The translations under genes and the position numbers were made by a program. The notes under the pieces are model-generated. The model made no database searches, had not been told where the DNA came from, and saw nothing but the letters and a program-made list of their open reading frames with translations. Below are positions 23,562-35,519 of a DNA stretch of 64,000 bases, in pieces. The stretch covers positions 16,409,459 through 16,473,458 of the forward strand of contig JBAIZL010000006.1 of assembly GCA_036971475.1 (NCBI GenBank), given 5' to 3'. Numbering within the stretch: the first letter of the stretch is position 1; the number at the start of each line of letters is the position of its first letter. This stretch comes from Prosapia bicincta (Eukaryota > Arthropoda > Insecta > Hemiptera > Cercopidae).

Positions 23562-24052
23562 AATTTTTTGGACTTGATAGGAGACTGACAGACTTACCTA
23601 AAGGCAATAGTCCAAAACTGCAATCTCTTGGAAATAAGCACATATAAAACACATATAAAACACTTAATACACTTTTATTTGAAATATTTCGATCAACATG
23701 ATCTTCTTCAGTCAAGAAAGAGAAAACAAAACAAAAGATTGAAGTGAACCACAGATGTGTATAAACATCCAAATGTCACAGATTCACAGATTTATAGTTT
23801 ATGATATAGAGCTATATGTGATATGTGTAGAAATTGTTAAATGTGAATCGTGTAAAGATTGGTTACTTGAAACTAGATATTAAAAGTCTGTCAGAAGGAA
23901 GGTAATGGAGCTGTTAAAAATGGTAGAAGTTAGGGGGAAGTTAAAAGGAGTTTTATCTGATGTTGAGGTTAGGAGGCTCTCTAGATTTGGTATACCATTG
24001 GTATGATAACTCCCATCTTCTTAATTCTGAAGAGTTGCAATCCGGGGGGAGG
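23561..24052 (-). pseudogene. 5'-truncated PLE, B-related subfamily (3' end only)
   Basis: On the minus strand the first 100 bp (24052-23950) match the end of the PLE-B ORF (region corresponding to 28980-29074, ending in a TAA-type stop after CTCAACATCAGATAA). This is followed by the 3' UTR and a terminal repeat containing GAGACTGACAGACTTACC (plus strand). Its hammerhead-like module has a canonical core CTGAAGA (23711-23705), stem II GATC...GATC (23703-23691) and GAAA (23690-23687). The sequence differs clearly from PLE-B copies, so it is a distinct subfamily. Confidence 0.75.
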
Positions 24053-24178
24053 GCTACTTGATAGGAGACTGACAGACTTACCTAAAGGCAATAGTCCAAA
24101 ACTGCAATCTCTTGGAAATATATATATTATATATATTATATATATATATATTAATATATATAATATATATATATATAT
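24053..24178. repeat. Second copy of the PLE-B' end plus TA-rich tract
   Basis: Bases 24056-24117 repeat 23572-23634 almost exactly (GATAGGAGACTGACAGACTT and onward to CTCTTGGAAATA). They then run into an irregular TA/TTA tract to 24178. Confidence 0.85.
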
Positions 24179-24376
24179 TTTTAGGTTAGTTTTGGTTGGT
24201 AAAGATTATTTAGATTTTTTGGACTAGGAGACTGACAGACTTACCTTGGTAAGAGTCCACTCTGTAGTCTTGAAATAGAAACACATAAAAGCATTTAAAC
24301 AATGATATATTTCAACCACACAGTGGTCTTTGTCAATCGAAGAGAAAACACAAAAAGAAATATGAGAGAATGAAAT

Positions 24377-24379
<3 letters not shown>
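24179..24379 (-). mobile_element. Inverted PLE-B terminal repeat
   Basis: Reverse complement of the PLE-B pLTR at 29245-29420, including TGACAAAGACCACTGTGTGG and the stretch to the CTAGTCCAAAAAATC end. It lies 1.5 kb from the direct PLE-B copy, separated by the 1.45-kb repeat and two TA tracts. Confidence 0.88.

Positions 24380-24433
<54 letters not shown>
24380..24433. repeat. (TA)n microsatellite
   Basis: About 54 bp of pure TA between the inverted PLE-B terminal repeat and the 1.45-kb repeat. Confidence 0.95.
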
Positions 24434-24436
<3 letters not shown>

Positions 24437-25895
24437 AACATTTATAGAATGGGCTATATAATATTATTTAAGAATTGGAAAATAGATGAGAAATAACTCA
24501 CTCAAAATTTAGAAAGAAATTCATTAAGATATTGGTTAGGTTAAAATTTAGGTAAAAGCATAGAAAAGTAAATAAGGTATTTGAACTGAAAAATCCATTA
24601 AGAAATTTGTTGTATCAAATAAAATTTAAAATAAGATAATCTAATAATGGTTATGTGTAAACAAATTTGTAAACTGTAGGAACATAGGGCTAAGTAATTA
24701 CTTGAAGGAGAAAGTGAACACGTTTGTAAACAAAAGAAAATTGAAAGGTTATGTTTATGAAAGACCAAGCAAAACACACACAATTCAGAACTATTTCAAA
24801 AGTAAAACACAAAGACACTTCACACACTAATAATATTAATAAAATAAACACTGGAAGGTTTGTTGAGGATAGGAAATTAAAACAGTAAGTTTCAACCAGG
24901 TTTAACCAAGTTAAAGCGCCATTCTAAACAAGCTCATTGTGGACGAATCAGCTGGTAAAACGGTGAAAATAGTTCGTTGACATTAACATGTGTGAAAGTC
25001 AAGGAAACATCAGCTGTAAAAACAGAAGAAAGTAAGTCTGATGTAAAGTCTAGTGGAAAGAAATCGAACTAAATTATAACCCATATGTGTTTTTTTTAAG
25101 AAGAAAGGCGGCCATATTTTAAACAATTTTAGAATCTAAGGACGCGTAGTTAGAGTTGAGTTGGAGGTAGCGTGGGTGACGCTCTAATAGCAGACCTTGC
25201 TGTGCAGTCAAAATTCTATTTATTTGGAAAGAGTTCGTCTAAATTATACCGTTTTGTTAAGAAGATTGGCCAACTTAAATTAAGGAGAAGTAAATCACAA
25301 AATGTAATACTGTGTTAATATCAAGTGAAGTAAATAAAACGAATTTAAGTGTGTGAATTGTTTAATTGGAGAGAACGGGAATTTACGTAAGCGACCAGCA
25401 AAATTTTGATATTTATTAAGTTGAGTAATAGCGCTATAAAATAACTTTAGTGGACTTTTAAGATAATAGAGAAATTTAATTTTATACATTAGAATATCTT
25501 GTAGTTAATTAATAGTAAGAAATAATCCAGTTCAAATAGTTTAGCCTTTTTGCATTTTCAAAATTTAATATTGTTTGTTCAAAATTTATTTAATTAACCT
25601 AAGAATTTCTAAAAATATAGCCCATGCGATAAACCCCGAGATATCAAGAGATCTTAAAATAGCCAAGGGTATAAAAACCTTGTAACTCAAATTTAAAGAA
25701 TCGAATTTTAGTATATTTTGTTAAAAATTGTTAAGTTGTAAAATTTTGTGTTGTGTATTGTTTAATGTTGAGATGAAATTGTAATAATAAATGTTAATGA
25801 ATTGTTCCTGAGTAGTTTTATTTGTCTTAAATAAAAAATTCAATTTATTAAATAGTAAAACAATTATATTGTATTGTGTCTCTTTAAAAATTATG

Positions 25896-25899
<4 letters not shown>
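24433..25899 (+). mobile_element. 1.45-kb non-coding repeat, copy 1
   Basis: Begins TGTAACATTTATAGAATGGG next to (TA)n and ends ...TTATGTTATA next to another (TA)n. A second copy in the opposite orientation lies at 52383-53835, with shared blocks such as CTATATAAT, GCGACCAGCAAAA and CCCCGAGATA. The outermost dozen bases are weakly inverted (TATTGTAACAT / TATTATAACAT). No ORF is conserved between the copies, so it is probably a non-autonomous element. Confidence 0.75.

Positions 25900-25957
<58 letters not shown>
25900..25957. repeat. (TA)n microsatellite
   Basis: About 58 bp of TA between the 1.45-kb repeat and the PLE-B copy. Confidence 0.95.
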
Positions 25958-25959
<2 letters not shown>

Positions 25960-26244
25960 ATTTATTCTCTCATATTTCTTTTTGTGTTTCCTCTTCGATT
26001 GACAAAGACCACTGTGTGGTTGAAATATATCATTGGTTAAGTGTTTTTATGTGTTTCTATTTCAAGACTACAGAGTGGACTCTTACCAAGGTAAGTCTGT
26101 CAGTCTCCTAGTCCAAAAAATCTAAATAATCTTCACCAACCAAAACTAAACTAAAAATATATAAACATATATTTAATCTTTCCATTTTCATATTCCTTCC
26201 CTATCTTTGTATGTGTTCTTTCCTCCTTTCCTATCTTATATATA

Positions 26245-29074
26245 ATGAATCTTCCTAAGCTGTATTTGAAACAGCTTAAAAACCTGGCTTTTAAAATCTC
26301 AAAAATAAACATGCATATACTGATTTTAGAAGCATGTCTAAATCTAGGCATTACACCAAAGGGTTTAAATATGAAATCACCACTGTCAGGTATGCCCCAG
26401 TATATCAAAACTGTTATTTCTCCAATTTACAAAAACAACTCTTTCCAAATTACACGTTTGGTCTTACAGTGTCACAAACAAGAACAAGTCAAATTATCTG
26501 AATTACTAACCTCAACTGCCAAATTAATTACCTCCAATTTTCCATATCTAATACAACAAATGGAAGATACTCTCAATAAAGCATACATACTGCAAGACAA
26601 TCTGGCAAAGAATAAAATACATAAACTTTCAAAACTCTGCATTCAAGAAATAAATCTTTTTGGCCAAATCAAAAGATATGATAATCCAGTTTTACCTGCC
26701 GACAAACCACCTCTTGTTTGTGACAAACCTAGCCTAAGTTCTCTCTTCAAGATACCAGTACCCTGTGGACAACTCCCTAAACTGCCAACCCAATCATTAT
26801 TGCTAAATAACAAAAATAATAATAATAACAGTCCCGATATAAGAAATAACCCTTCACCAAAAACAGTTGCCATGCACAATATTTCCAGCCACACACTCTC
26901 GGAACATGAACTACAAGTAATTTCTAAGGGCCTGTCATTCACACCAACTAAGGAAATAGACCAATTCAAGTTAGGAAAAGATGTTTTCAGCTTTGCCAGA
27001 AAACTTAGGATAAAAAAATTATATAGCTCAGACACCAACTTTCAAAACGGATACAAACATAGACGTATGTCTTGCAAAATTCAAACCACCCTCCAACTGG
27101 GATCCACCACCACTACCACCTGATCACCCCATTGAACTTTACATCAACTTTATCATGCAAAGCATCACCGATATAAATTTCACTAAAAATCTGAAGACTA
27201 AACCTAACCTTACCAAATTAGAAAAAGCGGCAATATTTTCGTTGAAAAACAATAAAGATATTATGATTCTTCCAGCAGATAAAGGTTCAACCACTGTCAT
27301 CATGAACAAAGAAGACTACATCAAAGAAGCAAATAAGCAACTGTCAGACATCACAACATACAAAATACTTACAGATAACCCTACTACAGAATTCAACAAT
27401 TTACTCTCGGACCTACTCAAATATACAGCTCCTGAACAAAATATTTCGGAAACATCTTTAAAATTATTATATAATGAAAACCCCTCTACTCCTCAATTCT
27501 ATATATTACCAAAGATCCACAAAAACATAATCCCTCCACCTGGTAGACCAATAATTGCTGGCTGCAATTCAGTAACGGAAAGAATTTCAGCTTTCCTCGA
27601 CTCACACCTTTAACCCTTAGTAAAGAACCTTCCATCACATACCCAGGACACCAATCACTTCATAGATCGACTCTCACAAATATCTGTACCTCTACCCCCG
27701 GTAACTATTTTGGTCACCATAGATGTCACCTCTCTCTATACCAACATCCCTCATGCACATGGCCTATCTGCAATAGAGAATTTTCTAAACAAACGCCCAG
27801 GCAAGCCTTCTCCCACTACACCTTTTCTTGTGAACCTGACCAGGTTCATCCTCGAGAAGAACAACTTTCAGTTTAAGGGAAGGAACTACCTTCAAATAAA
27901 GGGAACAGCAATGGGTATTAGAATGGCACCATCGTACGCAAATCTGTACATGGGATTGTTGAAAGAAAGTTTTCTAAAGACACAAACACAAGCCATTATG
28001 TTGGTATAGATATATAGATGACATCTTCCTAATTTGGACACAGGGTGCTTCAACACTTGAGACATTTTTAGACAGCCTGACACAATTCTCCACACTTCAA
28101 TTTACCTGGGAGAAATCTACATCAGCCATCACCTTTTTGGATGTAGAGGTAACACTCCAGAATGGAAATATCAACACAGGAATTCACATCAAACCTACAA
28201 ACCACCTACAATATCTCCATTTCGACAGCAACCACCCAATAAACATAAAACGATCCATTCCATACAGTCAAGCAATCAGGGGTAAGAGAATCTGTTCGAA
28301 TGATAGGGAATTGGAAGATTTTAATAGAAAGATATCAACAGCTTTCCAGAGAAGAGGATACCCAAAAAAACTCATTGAAAACCAAATTCATTCAGCACAA
28401 TCCTCGGTTCACCATAAACCACAAACAGAACAAAATAAACTGTCTTTAATAACAGACTACCATCCTGGTCTACATAAACTCAACAAGATATTGAGAGATG
28501 GCTTCAAAATTCTTCAAGCTTCCGTCCACACCAAAAATCTTTTCACCGATCCACCGCAAATTTGGTACAAGCAACCTCCCAACTTGAAAAACATCCTAGT
28601 ACATCCTAAACTACCAAACCCTGATGCAGAGAAACCACACAAACTTCCTCATGGCTCCTTCCCATGTAATAGACCTAGATGCAAGACGTGTCCAATACAC
28701 CCCTCAGCAAATAGTTTCAACAGCCAAACAACAAAAATGGTCTTCAAAATACAGGGTCATCATATTGTACATCGAAAAATGTCATATACCAGCTACAATG
28801 TAAACTTTGCTCAGCACAGTACATAGGCCTGACCATGGATGGTCTGAATATCAGAATGAATGGCCACAGACATGATGTTAAAATTATGAATATGGATAGA
28901 CCAACAGCTCAACATGCTGCGAGTCACAACATCACAACTTTTGATGACTGCTATACCACAAAAATAATTAAATCACTCCCCCCTGATTGCAATCCCTCAG
29001 AACTGAGAAGGTGGGAACTATCATACCAGTGGTATACCAAGTCCAGAGAATCCCCTAACCTCAACATCAGATAA
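26245..29074 (+). pseudogene. PLE-B RT/GIY-YIG polyprotein, decayed
   Basis: About 943 codons if the frames are followed. N-terminal part 26245-27075 (MNLPKLYLKQLKNLAFK...). A frameshift near 27075 leads to ILPADKGSTTVIMNKEDY (DKG motif), FYILPKIHK and RPIIAGCNS. A TAA at 27611-27613 interrupts LDSHL-PLVKNLPSH. RT motif A VTIDVTSLYTNIPHAHG and motif B KGTAMGIRMAPSYANLYMG follow. A frameshift near 28000 precedes motif C WYRYIDDIFLIW and TFLDVEVTLQNG. A last frameshift near 28780 precedes the GIY-YIG part IYQLQCKLCSAQYIGLTMDG. A CKTCPIH cysteine motif lies just before the nuclease. The protein is clearly different from PLE-A, so these are separate lineages. Not functional as it stands. Confidence 0.9.
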
Positions 29075-29257
29075 ATCCATTCATTCATTTTTTTTTTCCA
29101 AATAGCCTTATCTCTTTTCCCCTGACAGACTTATATAAACTATAATCACTCATATGTTCATGGAAACAATATATATATCTTTAATCTGTGCATCTGTGAC
29201 ATCTGATTTCTACTCTACACAATCTGTGATTACAATTATTTTATTTCTTTTTGTGTT

Positions 29258-29306
29258 TTCTCTTCGATTGACAAAGACCACTGTGTGGTTGAAATATATC
29301 ATTGTT
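29258..29306 (+). ncRNA. Hammerhead-like module in PLE-B terminal repeat
   Basis: Stem II GACCAC (29276-29281) pairs with GTGGTT (29285-29290), followed by GAAA (29291-29294), a self-complementary TATA and TC. The bases before stem II are TTGACAAA rather than CTGANGA. The same sequence occurs in the left pLTR (about 25998) and in the inverted pLTR (about 24335, minus). Confidence 0.4.
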
Positions 29307-29418
29307 TAAGTGCTTTTATGTGTTTCTATTTCAAGACTACAGAGTGGACTCTTACCAAGGTAAGTCTGTCAGTCTCCTAGTCCAAAAAATCTAAATAATC
29401 TTTACCAACCAAAACTAA

Positions 29419-29420
<2 letters not shown>

Positions 29421-29489
<69 letters not shown>
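29421..29489. repeat. (TA)n microsatellite at PLE-B 3' end
   Basis: About 68 bp of TA, starting at the last base of the PLE-B terminal repeat. Confidence 0.96.
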
Positions 29490-29490
<1 letters not shown>

Positions 29491-30470
29491 AGTTACAGAT
29501 GAAGCCACAATTGTTTATAGTCATTTTATTAAACCATTGTAGATTAAATGAATAGCGTTCTGAGTAACCCAGGCCCACAAATTAATTTCAAACTCAGTTA
29601 TCACCACAACTGAGTCGGGTTGAATACAACTTAAACAATTTTATAGATATTATTATAAATTATAAGTATTTTATTATAAAGTATTACAAAGTAATATTAA
29701 GTATTAATTACTGTACTTAATTAAATTATAGGGGATTTAAAGTGTTATTGATGATTTAGTGCATAATCATGTCCTTGTAGGTTTTTAATGTGATTAGTGT
29801 ATACATTTTTTGAAATTATTTGAGTTTTCTTACAATTGTAAAGTGAACAATTATATGAATGAGTATAACATAGGGTCTACAATCAACTGCTGAGCATCAA
29901 AACGTAAGTAGTATTATAAGTAATTATTGCATAACTGAGTGAAAACTCTTGAATCGTTTCATCTGCGACTGCAAGGAGAAGGTCGGCTTCATAAATGAAA
30001 ATATGTTTTTGAAACGCATCAGCAAGTAAGTTCAAAAGTATTCTCTCAGTTACGCAGTAATTACTTATAGTTTAATCAGTGAATTCAAGATGATTACAAC
30101 AAGCAACTTTTATACATAATATTTTACTTTTAAATTATTTATTAATTAATTTTAGTTATTTATATAATTTTATATATTTTTTTATAATTGTTTTTTTCTA
30201 ATAATGATTACAAATAATCAATTAAATTTATCCTTTAGTTTTTAAAAGTATTATCAAGTAATAGTTACCTATTTCAATAAATAAATAATTTATAATACTA
30301 TTATTTATAATAATACTTATAAAATTATTGAAGTAGATATCCAACACAATCCAGCCACTGAGTTCCAACTTAATTTGTGCCTGCTAGGTCGCTCGGAACA
30401 GAAATCATTTAAACCACAATGGGTTAAAAAAACTTTCCTGTTTCATAAATTTTAAAATAGTTATACTTAC
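29490..30470. other. Intron 2 sequence with a small fold-back
   Basis: AT-rich. Bases about 29915-30070 form an imperfect inverted repeat (AAGTAATTATTGCATAACTG against CAGTTACGCAGTAATTACTT) with a central TTTTGAAACGCATCAGC, similar to PLE terminal-repeat palindromes elsewhere in the window. The rest shows nothing recognisable. Confidence 0.5.
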
Positions 30471-30664
30471 TTGTATTCCTTATACTGAGCCCTTTTCAAT
30501 AGTTTTCTCATTTTATTAATATCTGGTCTATAATGTCCTGCTTTTAATTGTTTATGAAATTCTGTTAAAGGATTTCCAAACCTTATATTTTCACGAGCAA
30601 GGAGTAACCTTAAGGTGATATCTTTCTGTTCTGAATCATTTTCTGGAAATGAAGGTAAAAAGTT
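30471..30664 (-). CDS. NFRKB: NFRKB-like gene, coding exon 2 (DEUBAD core)
   Basis: The acceptor CTGTTTCAG precedes AACTTTTTACC and the donor is GTAAGTAT. The 194-nt exon enters in phase 0 and leaves with two extra bases. It reads NFLPSFPEND, then LLLARENIRFGNPL, then AGHYRPDINKMRKLL. Vertebrate NFRKB has the same order (FLPQFP, ENFRFGNPL, GHFNPEVVKYRQL). FGNPL is the most diagnostic motif. This is the central part of the DEUBAD domain. The flanking introns are about 5.9 kb upstream (mariner, PLE and jockey fragments) and 9.3 kb downstream (two PLE families and a 1.45-kb repeat). Confidence 0.88.
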
Positions 30665-30849
30665 CTGAAACAGAAAATATTATTTATGATTAAAGCTATT
30701 TCCACCCATATTATAACATTATTATAATTTAATACAGCTGAAAAAATGGATAATATATTTTCAATGCAAAACATATAATTTTAAATCTGTAACATGGTTT
30801 TTTTTTAAACTATAACAGTTAAGAGGTTTTTTTTTTCGTGTCCATGGTT

Positions 30850-31265
30850 TTTTAGATAGCATTGTGGGTCTTCAAAACTGCGCCTGCCAGGCATCCACAC
30901 TGTAGAGGACCTCTTGGAGTTCACAGCTTCCCCTGATGCTGCAATGTCTCCATATGTATGCCATATAGCGATATGATCTGCATAGCATATGACTCATGTC
31001 CGGATGAATGTGAGAGTGGATGGTGTTCATATAAGCGAGAGAAAGAGGACTGAGCCCCGAGCCCAGAGGTACTCCAGCCCAGAGCCTGTGCGACTTCCAG
31101 AGCACTCTATTGAACCTAACAGAAAACCTCCTGCTCCTAAGAAAATCGTTGATCCAAAGCAACGCTCTGCCTTTTATTCCAGAACTGTGAATAATATCTA
31201 CTAATTTTTTTCGCCAAACTCGGTCAAAGGCCGATGATAGGTCTAAGAATACTGCAACCGTCTTT
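30850..31265 (-). pseudogene. Jockey-like non-LTR retrotransposon RT fragment
   Basis: The minus strand reads VAVFLDLSSAFDRVW (RT motif A, catalytic Asp), LLWINDFLRSRRFSVRFN, then GVPLGSGLSP (motif B), then a frameshift and YADHIAIW, where the usual YADD motif C has lost its second Asp. Only the RT core is present; both ends are truncated. It sits in NFRKB intron 1, sense with the host gene. Confidence 0.85.
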
Positions 31266-31423
31266 TTATGAGCTAATTAGTTAAGAGGTATATTAGAAGT
31301 ATAAAAGTGACTCAATATTAAAGAGCACTAAATGTTGGTATACTCGAATGGCAAGGTTTGTGAGAAACAATCAATTTCAGTTGTCTTGTCTTAACAATAA
31401 ATGTTACATACTTTTTGAATTTT

Positions 31424-32200
31424 GTAGTCACTTATCCACACCTCAAACCACATTATCCAACACAAACACCCCCTTCAGATCCATGCTCCATAGATTTAAA
31501 GAAGTTCCAATGACCACAGAAAACATAAACAAAGAACTAGACGCCATTAAATATTTAGCACATACAAATGGATACAACACCACAATAATAAACAAACTAA
31601 GGCACAATATACAAAAAAACACTAAAATTAACCCTACAGACAGAGAAAACAAATACAACACATTACCATACCTAAACAAAACAACAAATAAAATAGCCTG
31701 CAAATTTCAAAAAACAGGATACAAAATAGCATACAAAACTAATAACAAGTTACAATACAAAATACAACAGGACACCAACAACAAAGATAAATTACAAGCA
31801 CTAGGCGTATACAAACTAACTACGACAAATGCAACAAATTATATATTGGATAGACAGGTTGCAGCTTTAAACAAAGAGTTGAGGTACACAAACAGATCAC
31901 TAACTCGGCATTTTACAATCACATAAAAGAAACAGGACACAAATACACAGACATTTACTAAAACCTAGAAATCTTACACATCAACAAAAAAGGACCACAT
32001 CTCAACACACTAGAACAATATGCAATTTACGCAACACACACAAACACAAAATACAAACGTATTATGAACAAACCCGCCCACATACTTTTTGATACTATCA
32101 AAAACCTGCCTTTAAAACCGTCACTGCTAGACCCAACATCTCCAAGCAGAAGAGACTGAGAAAGATCGCCACATAGCGATCAAAACTGTTCTGTATCAGT
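31424..32200 (+). pseudogene. PLE family C, 3' fragment with GIY-YIG domain
   Basis: From PFRSMLHRFKEVPM onward the reading frame follows the RT-to-endonuclease linker of PLEs (AHTNGYNTTIINKLRHNIQK). The GIY-YIG part is LGVYKLT, then after a frameshift CNKLYIGQTGCSFKQR, then IKETGHKYTDIY and LNTLEQYAIY. Stops follow near 32159. Directly after lies a hammerhead-like module: CTGAGAA (32156-32162), stem II GATCGC...GCGATC (32164-32181), AAAA in place of GAAA. Distinct from families A and B. Confidence 0.85.
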
Positions 32201-33239
32201 AAGTTTTCCCAAATTTACAAAATTTAAAGTTTGGATATTCATAAGCTAGTGTTATATACTTGGTTTACATTGGACTGATTTGTTGTTAGGAGCCACTTAA
32301 TTCACTTTATACATATCAAATTATTTAATTGCTTAGTATTATTTAAGGTCTTATCAAGCAGTAAAAGTTTTTTTTTAACTTCAAATAGTATATCAGATTA
32401 AAATAGAATCAAAACTAAAAATGAAAATAGTTTGGGTTCAAAGCTCTTTAACTGTTGCACCTTTTAAATATACTGAAACAATTAATACACTGAAAAAAAT
32501 TATAAAACCATATACATTTGTTAAATGCAGAAAAATATATGATAATGAAAAGGTGGTATTTCAAAATTTTATTATTATGTATAACACACTTATTTAGGAC
32601 ATTGGACACCAAAGCTAATGGACAGTTTCCTATATTTCTTTAGTAGTCTTTTAGTGCAAAGTTTCCTTACAAAACTTTTTATTTTATGAATCTATAATAA
32701 ATTCCCTACAAAATGTACATCTCAAAATTGACATAAACTAATTTTTAGTTGAATGAACATGATACTTTCAATTGTCTATGGCTAGAATTGAATGGTTTCT
32801 TGCATGTACCCAATATTAATTTATAGGTAGAATATAGGCTTGGAAGATTAAAGGCAAGTATGAGTAAGTTTAGGTCAACATAAAGTTACACAGAGCGAAG
32901 ACATTAATAGCTTTGGACGCTTACTACTGACACTGGACTATGACTGAGCCTACGCAGAATATTATGTTATCTGCCACCCATTACATCATGCCATGTGGTA
33001 ATGACAAACCTGTAACCATTAATATACATTAAGTTAGACCTGCTTCATAAATGAATGTTCGATTGTTTTCCTATGTATCATCTGTCAGATTGGCATAAAT
33101 TATTAATTTCAGTGAGATGTTTCAATTAACTGATACATTTTTATAAACAAGTAATAAAGAGTTCCAAATTCATTTGAACATACTTCTGAAAATGGCACGC
33201 AACAAAAAAGGTAAAGAAGCTTAGAAGCATGATTACAAT
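32201..33239. other. Intron 1 sequence, nothing recognised
   Basis: AT-rich sequence with no long ORF and no repeat that I could match elsewhere in the window. Confidence 0.55.
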
Positions 33240-33722
33240 AACTCTTCTTCCAATGGCTCTCACTTGGCTTACGACATTCTCCTAATACAATCCAGCCAGG
33301 TCCCTTCGTTGTTGTCTTTCCTTATCTAGTCCACAGTAGACCACGAGGGGGTCCTTGTCCATAATAGATGTTTGGCATTCACATATTGAGCATATGTGGA
33401 TTCTAATATTATAATTCTACTGATATGTCCGGCGAGACAGTCATGCTCTGTGGCCAGTCTGAAGTTAGCAACAGATGTTTTTCTCAGGAGTGTTCTATTC
33501 ACCTCAAACGCATTATAGGACTTGTCCTTCAATCTTTCCTCCATCTTATTTCTAAAATCTTGTTGTTACGATGTTTTAATATTTTTTATTCTTGCTTGCA
33601 GTGATAACACTTTTAATTGTTTTTTAACAATTTTAGTTCCTCTCTTTGCAAGTTCATCTGCGGCCTCATTCCCCTGTATCCCCAGATGAGACGGGATCCA
33701 CAGCATTACAATATTGATTACA
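33240..33722 (-). pseudogene. Non-LTR retrotransposon RNase H and C-terminal fragment
   Basis: The minus strand reads MLWIPSHLGIQGNEAADELA near 33715-33655 (RNase H C-terminal motif with the conserved His and Asp), then a broken stretch, then VANFRLATEHDCLAGHISRI (33544-33326 ORF), the usual post-RNase H segment of jockey/I-like pol. The RT is missing. It is not part of the 30.85-31.27 kb RT fragment, because order on this strand would be reversed. Confidence 0.82.
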
Positions 33723-34207
33723 TTGTTTTTAACAATTTTATAATTCTTTTTTATTGATTACAATAACTGGATACAGATATAGACGATCAAGACACAGGTC
33801 TGTCAACCTTTCTCAGTTCAAGCAAAAACATGTTAAAACATCATCGTTAGATATCATAACCAGTCATCTTCGAATAAATACTTTTCTCACATAAACTACA
33901 ATATTCTTCCTATACCATTATAACAGTTCCTGATTCCTTTACTGAAAGATCAACAAGTGTCACCCATTTTAGGTTGTATAAAAACAATACATATCCTACA
34001 CATAAACAAAGCCAACACTGGTGATGATGATCCCGAGAGCAGGTGTGTATTTAATGTACCCAGAAAGTAATAAAAGAACTTCACTGCATATCCTGATGTA
34101 CACAATTGATTTGTGTATATTACAGTGACATACACATTATAATTGATGAGGATATTCTCAATATTTTGTCTTGGAGCCATAGGTGCTTCAAATTAACTTG
34201 TTGGATC
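33723..34207. other. Intron 1 sequence, nothing recognised
   Basis: No element or coding signal recognised. Confidence 0.5.
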
Positions 34208-34209
34208 TA

Positions 34210-35517
34210 CAAGGGCTATTCAGAAAGTAAGGAACGTTTCTGTCTGGCGCCGCTAGGCGAGCGCCGATCACGTACATTTTGGTGCGTGCGCACTCGGCAA
34301 CTCAGTCGACGTCCAGCAGTGTCAACGGGAACATTTCTGCGTTGCCCGTTTTTTAGCAATTTTAACTGAAGATGTGTGCAGCGATTGAAAATCCCGCCAG
34401 TTGTGAGGTGCGGTCAGTAATACGGTTTTTGTTGGCAAAAAAACTTAAAACCGATAGACATTTATCGCCAAGTGTGTGAAGTTTACGGAAACAACGTAAT
34501 GAATGAAAGTTCTGTGAGAAAATGGTGCATTCAGTTTCAAAATGGCCGAACTGACGTTCATGACGAAGAGCGGATGCCCAAGCATTGTGACTGATGAACT
34601 GGTCACTAAAGTTGATGAAAAGGCTCACGAAACCGCCGATTCACGATAACGGAGCTTTCCCTCTATTTCCCACAAGTTTCACGGACTTTGTTGTTTGAAA
34701 TTGTCACACAAAGGTTAGGCTACCACAAATTTTGTGCAATATAGGTGCCGAAAATGCTCAATGACCTCCATAAAAGTCAGCGAATGGAGGCAAGTTTGAC
34801 ATTTCTGGATGCCTACGACAGACATGGTGATTCACTACTGGATCGCATCGTAACTGGTGATGAGACATGGATAAAACACATTAATTGCGAAACGAAATTA
34901 CAGTCCATGGAGTGGGGGCACACAAGCTCCCCCAAAAAACCAAGAAAACATTTTCAGCAAGGAAGATTATGGCGACGGTGTTTTGGGACAAGCAAGGTGT
35001 GCTTCTTATTGATTTTCTTGAACGTTGTGCAACAACGGTACTGTGAAACTTTGTGCAGTTTTAGGAGAGCAGTTCAAAACAAACGCCGAGGGAAATTGAC
35101 ATCAAAAATTTTATTTGTGCATGACAATGCCCGACCTCACACAGCAAACCGCACCAAAGAACTCCTTGAGTCATTCAAATGGGAGGTTTTTCCTCATCCG
35201 CCCTATAGCCCTGACCTTGCACCAAGCGATTTTCACTTGTTTCCAAGAATGAAGACCTGGCTAGCAACACAGAGCATTGACGATGACGCGGAGCTCAAGG
35301 CACGCGTCACTGAGTGGCTGACATCGCAGGCGGCAGATTTCTATGATGAAGGAATTTCAAAGCTTGTCCACCGCTACGATAAATGTCTCAATTTGTTTGG
35401 CGACTACAAAGAAAAGTAGTATTTTAATTGCTCTTTCAGATGTATATAATAAAAAATTTTTATTGTACTTATTTTTTTTTTATTCAAAAACGTTCCTTAC
35501 TTTCTGAACAGCCCTCG
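34210..35517 (+). mobile_element. mariner element with terminal inverted repeats
   Basis: The left end CAAGGGCTATTCAGAAAGTA and the inverted right end CGAGGGCTGTTCAGAAAGTA match over about 28 bp. Both sides are flanked by TA (34208-34209, 35518-35519), the mariner target duplication. Its length of 1,308 bp is normal for the family. It lies in NFRKB intron 1, antisense to the host gene. Confidence 0.95.
34372..35419 (+). pseudogene. mariner transposase, frameshifted
   Basis: About 349 codons, the usual mariner length. Starts ATG 34372 (MCAAIENPASCEVRSVIRFL). A one-base shift in an A-run near 34447 precedes IDIYRQVCEVYG (HTH); breaks also occur near 34570-34640. From 34745 the frame is open for 224 codons: VTGDETWIKHI (first Asp), LFVHDNARPHTA (second) and YSPDLAPSDFHLFPRM (third) all keep their catalytic aspartates. 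Two compensating shifts around 34960-35060 garble the stretch between the first and second Asp. The enzyme is not functional, but the copy is fairly young. Confidence 0.92.
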
Positions 35518-35519
35518 TA

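Larger units (their letters stand above)
25958..29420 (+). mobile_element. PLE family B, near full-length copy with direct terminal repeats
   Basis: The left pLTR (25967-26155) and right pLTR (29245-29420) are direct copies containing CTTCGATTGACAAAGACCAC and CCAAGGTAAGTCTGTCAGTC. The body between carries the ORF remnant. The right end stops at AACCTA followed by (TA)n; the left end starts after (TA)n. With the inverted piece at 24179-24379 the locus has three terminal repeats. Confidence 0.9.

Noticed and set aside
30850..33722. RT fragment (30.85-31.27 kb) and RNase H fragment (33.24-33.72 kb) as one non-LTR element
   Set aside because: Both are on the minus strand, but the RT lies 3' of the RNase H there, the wrong order for a single insertion.
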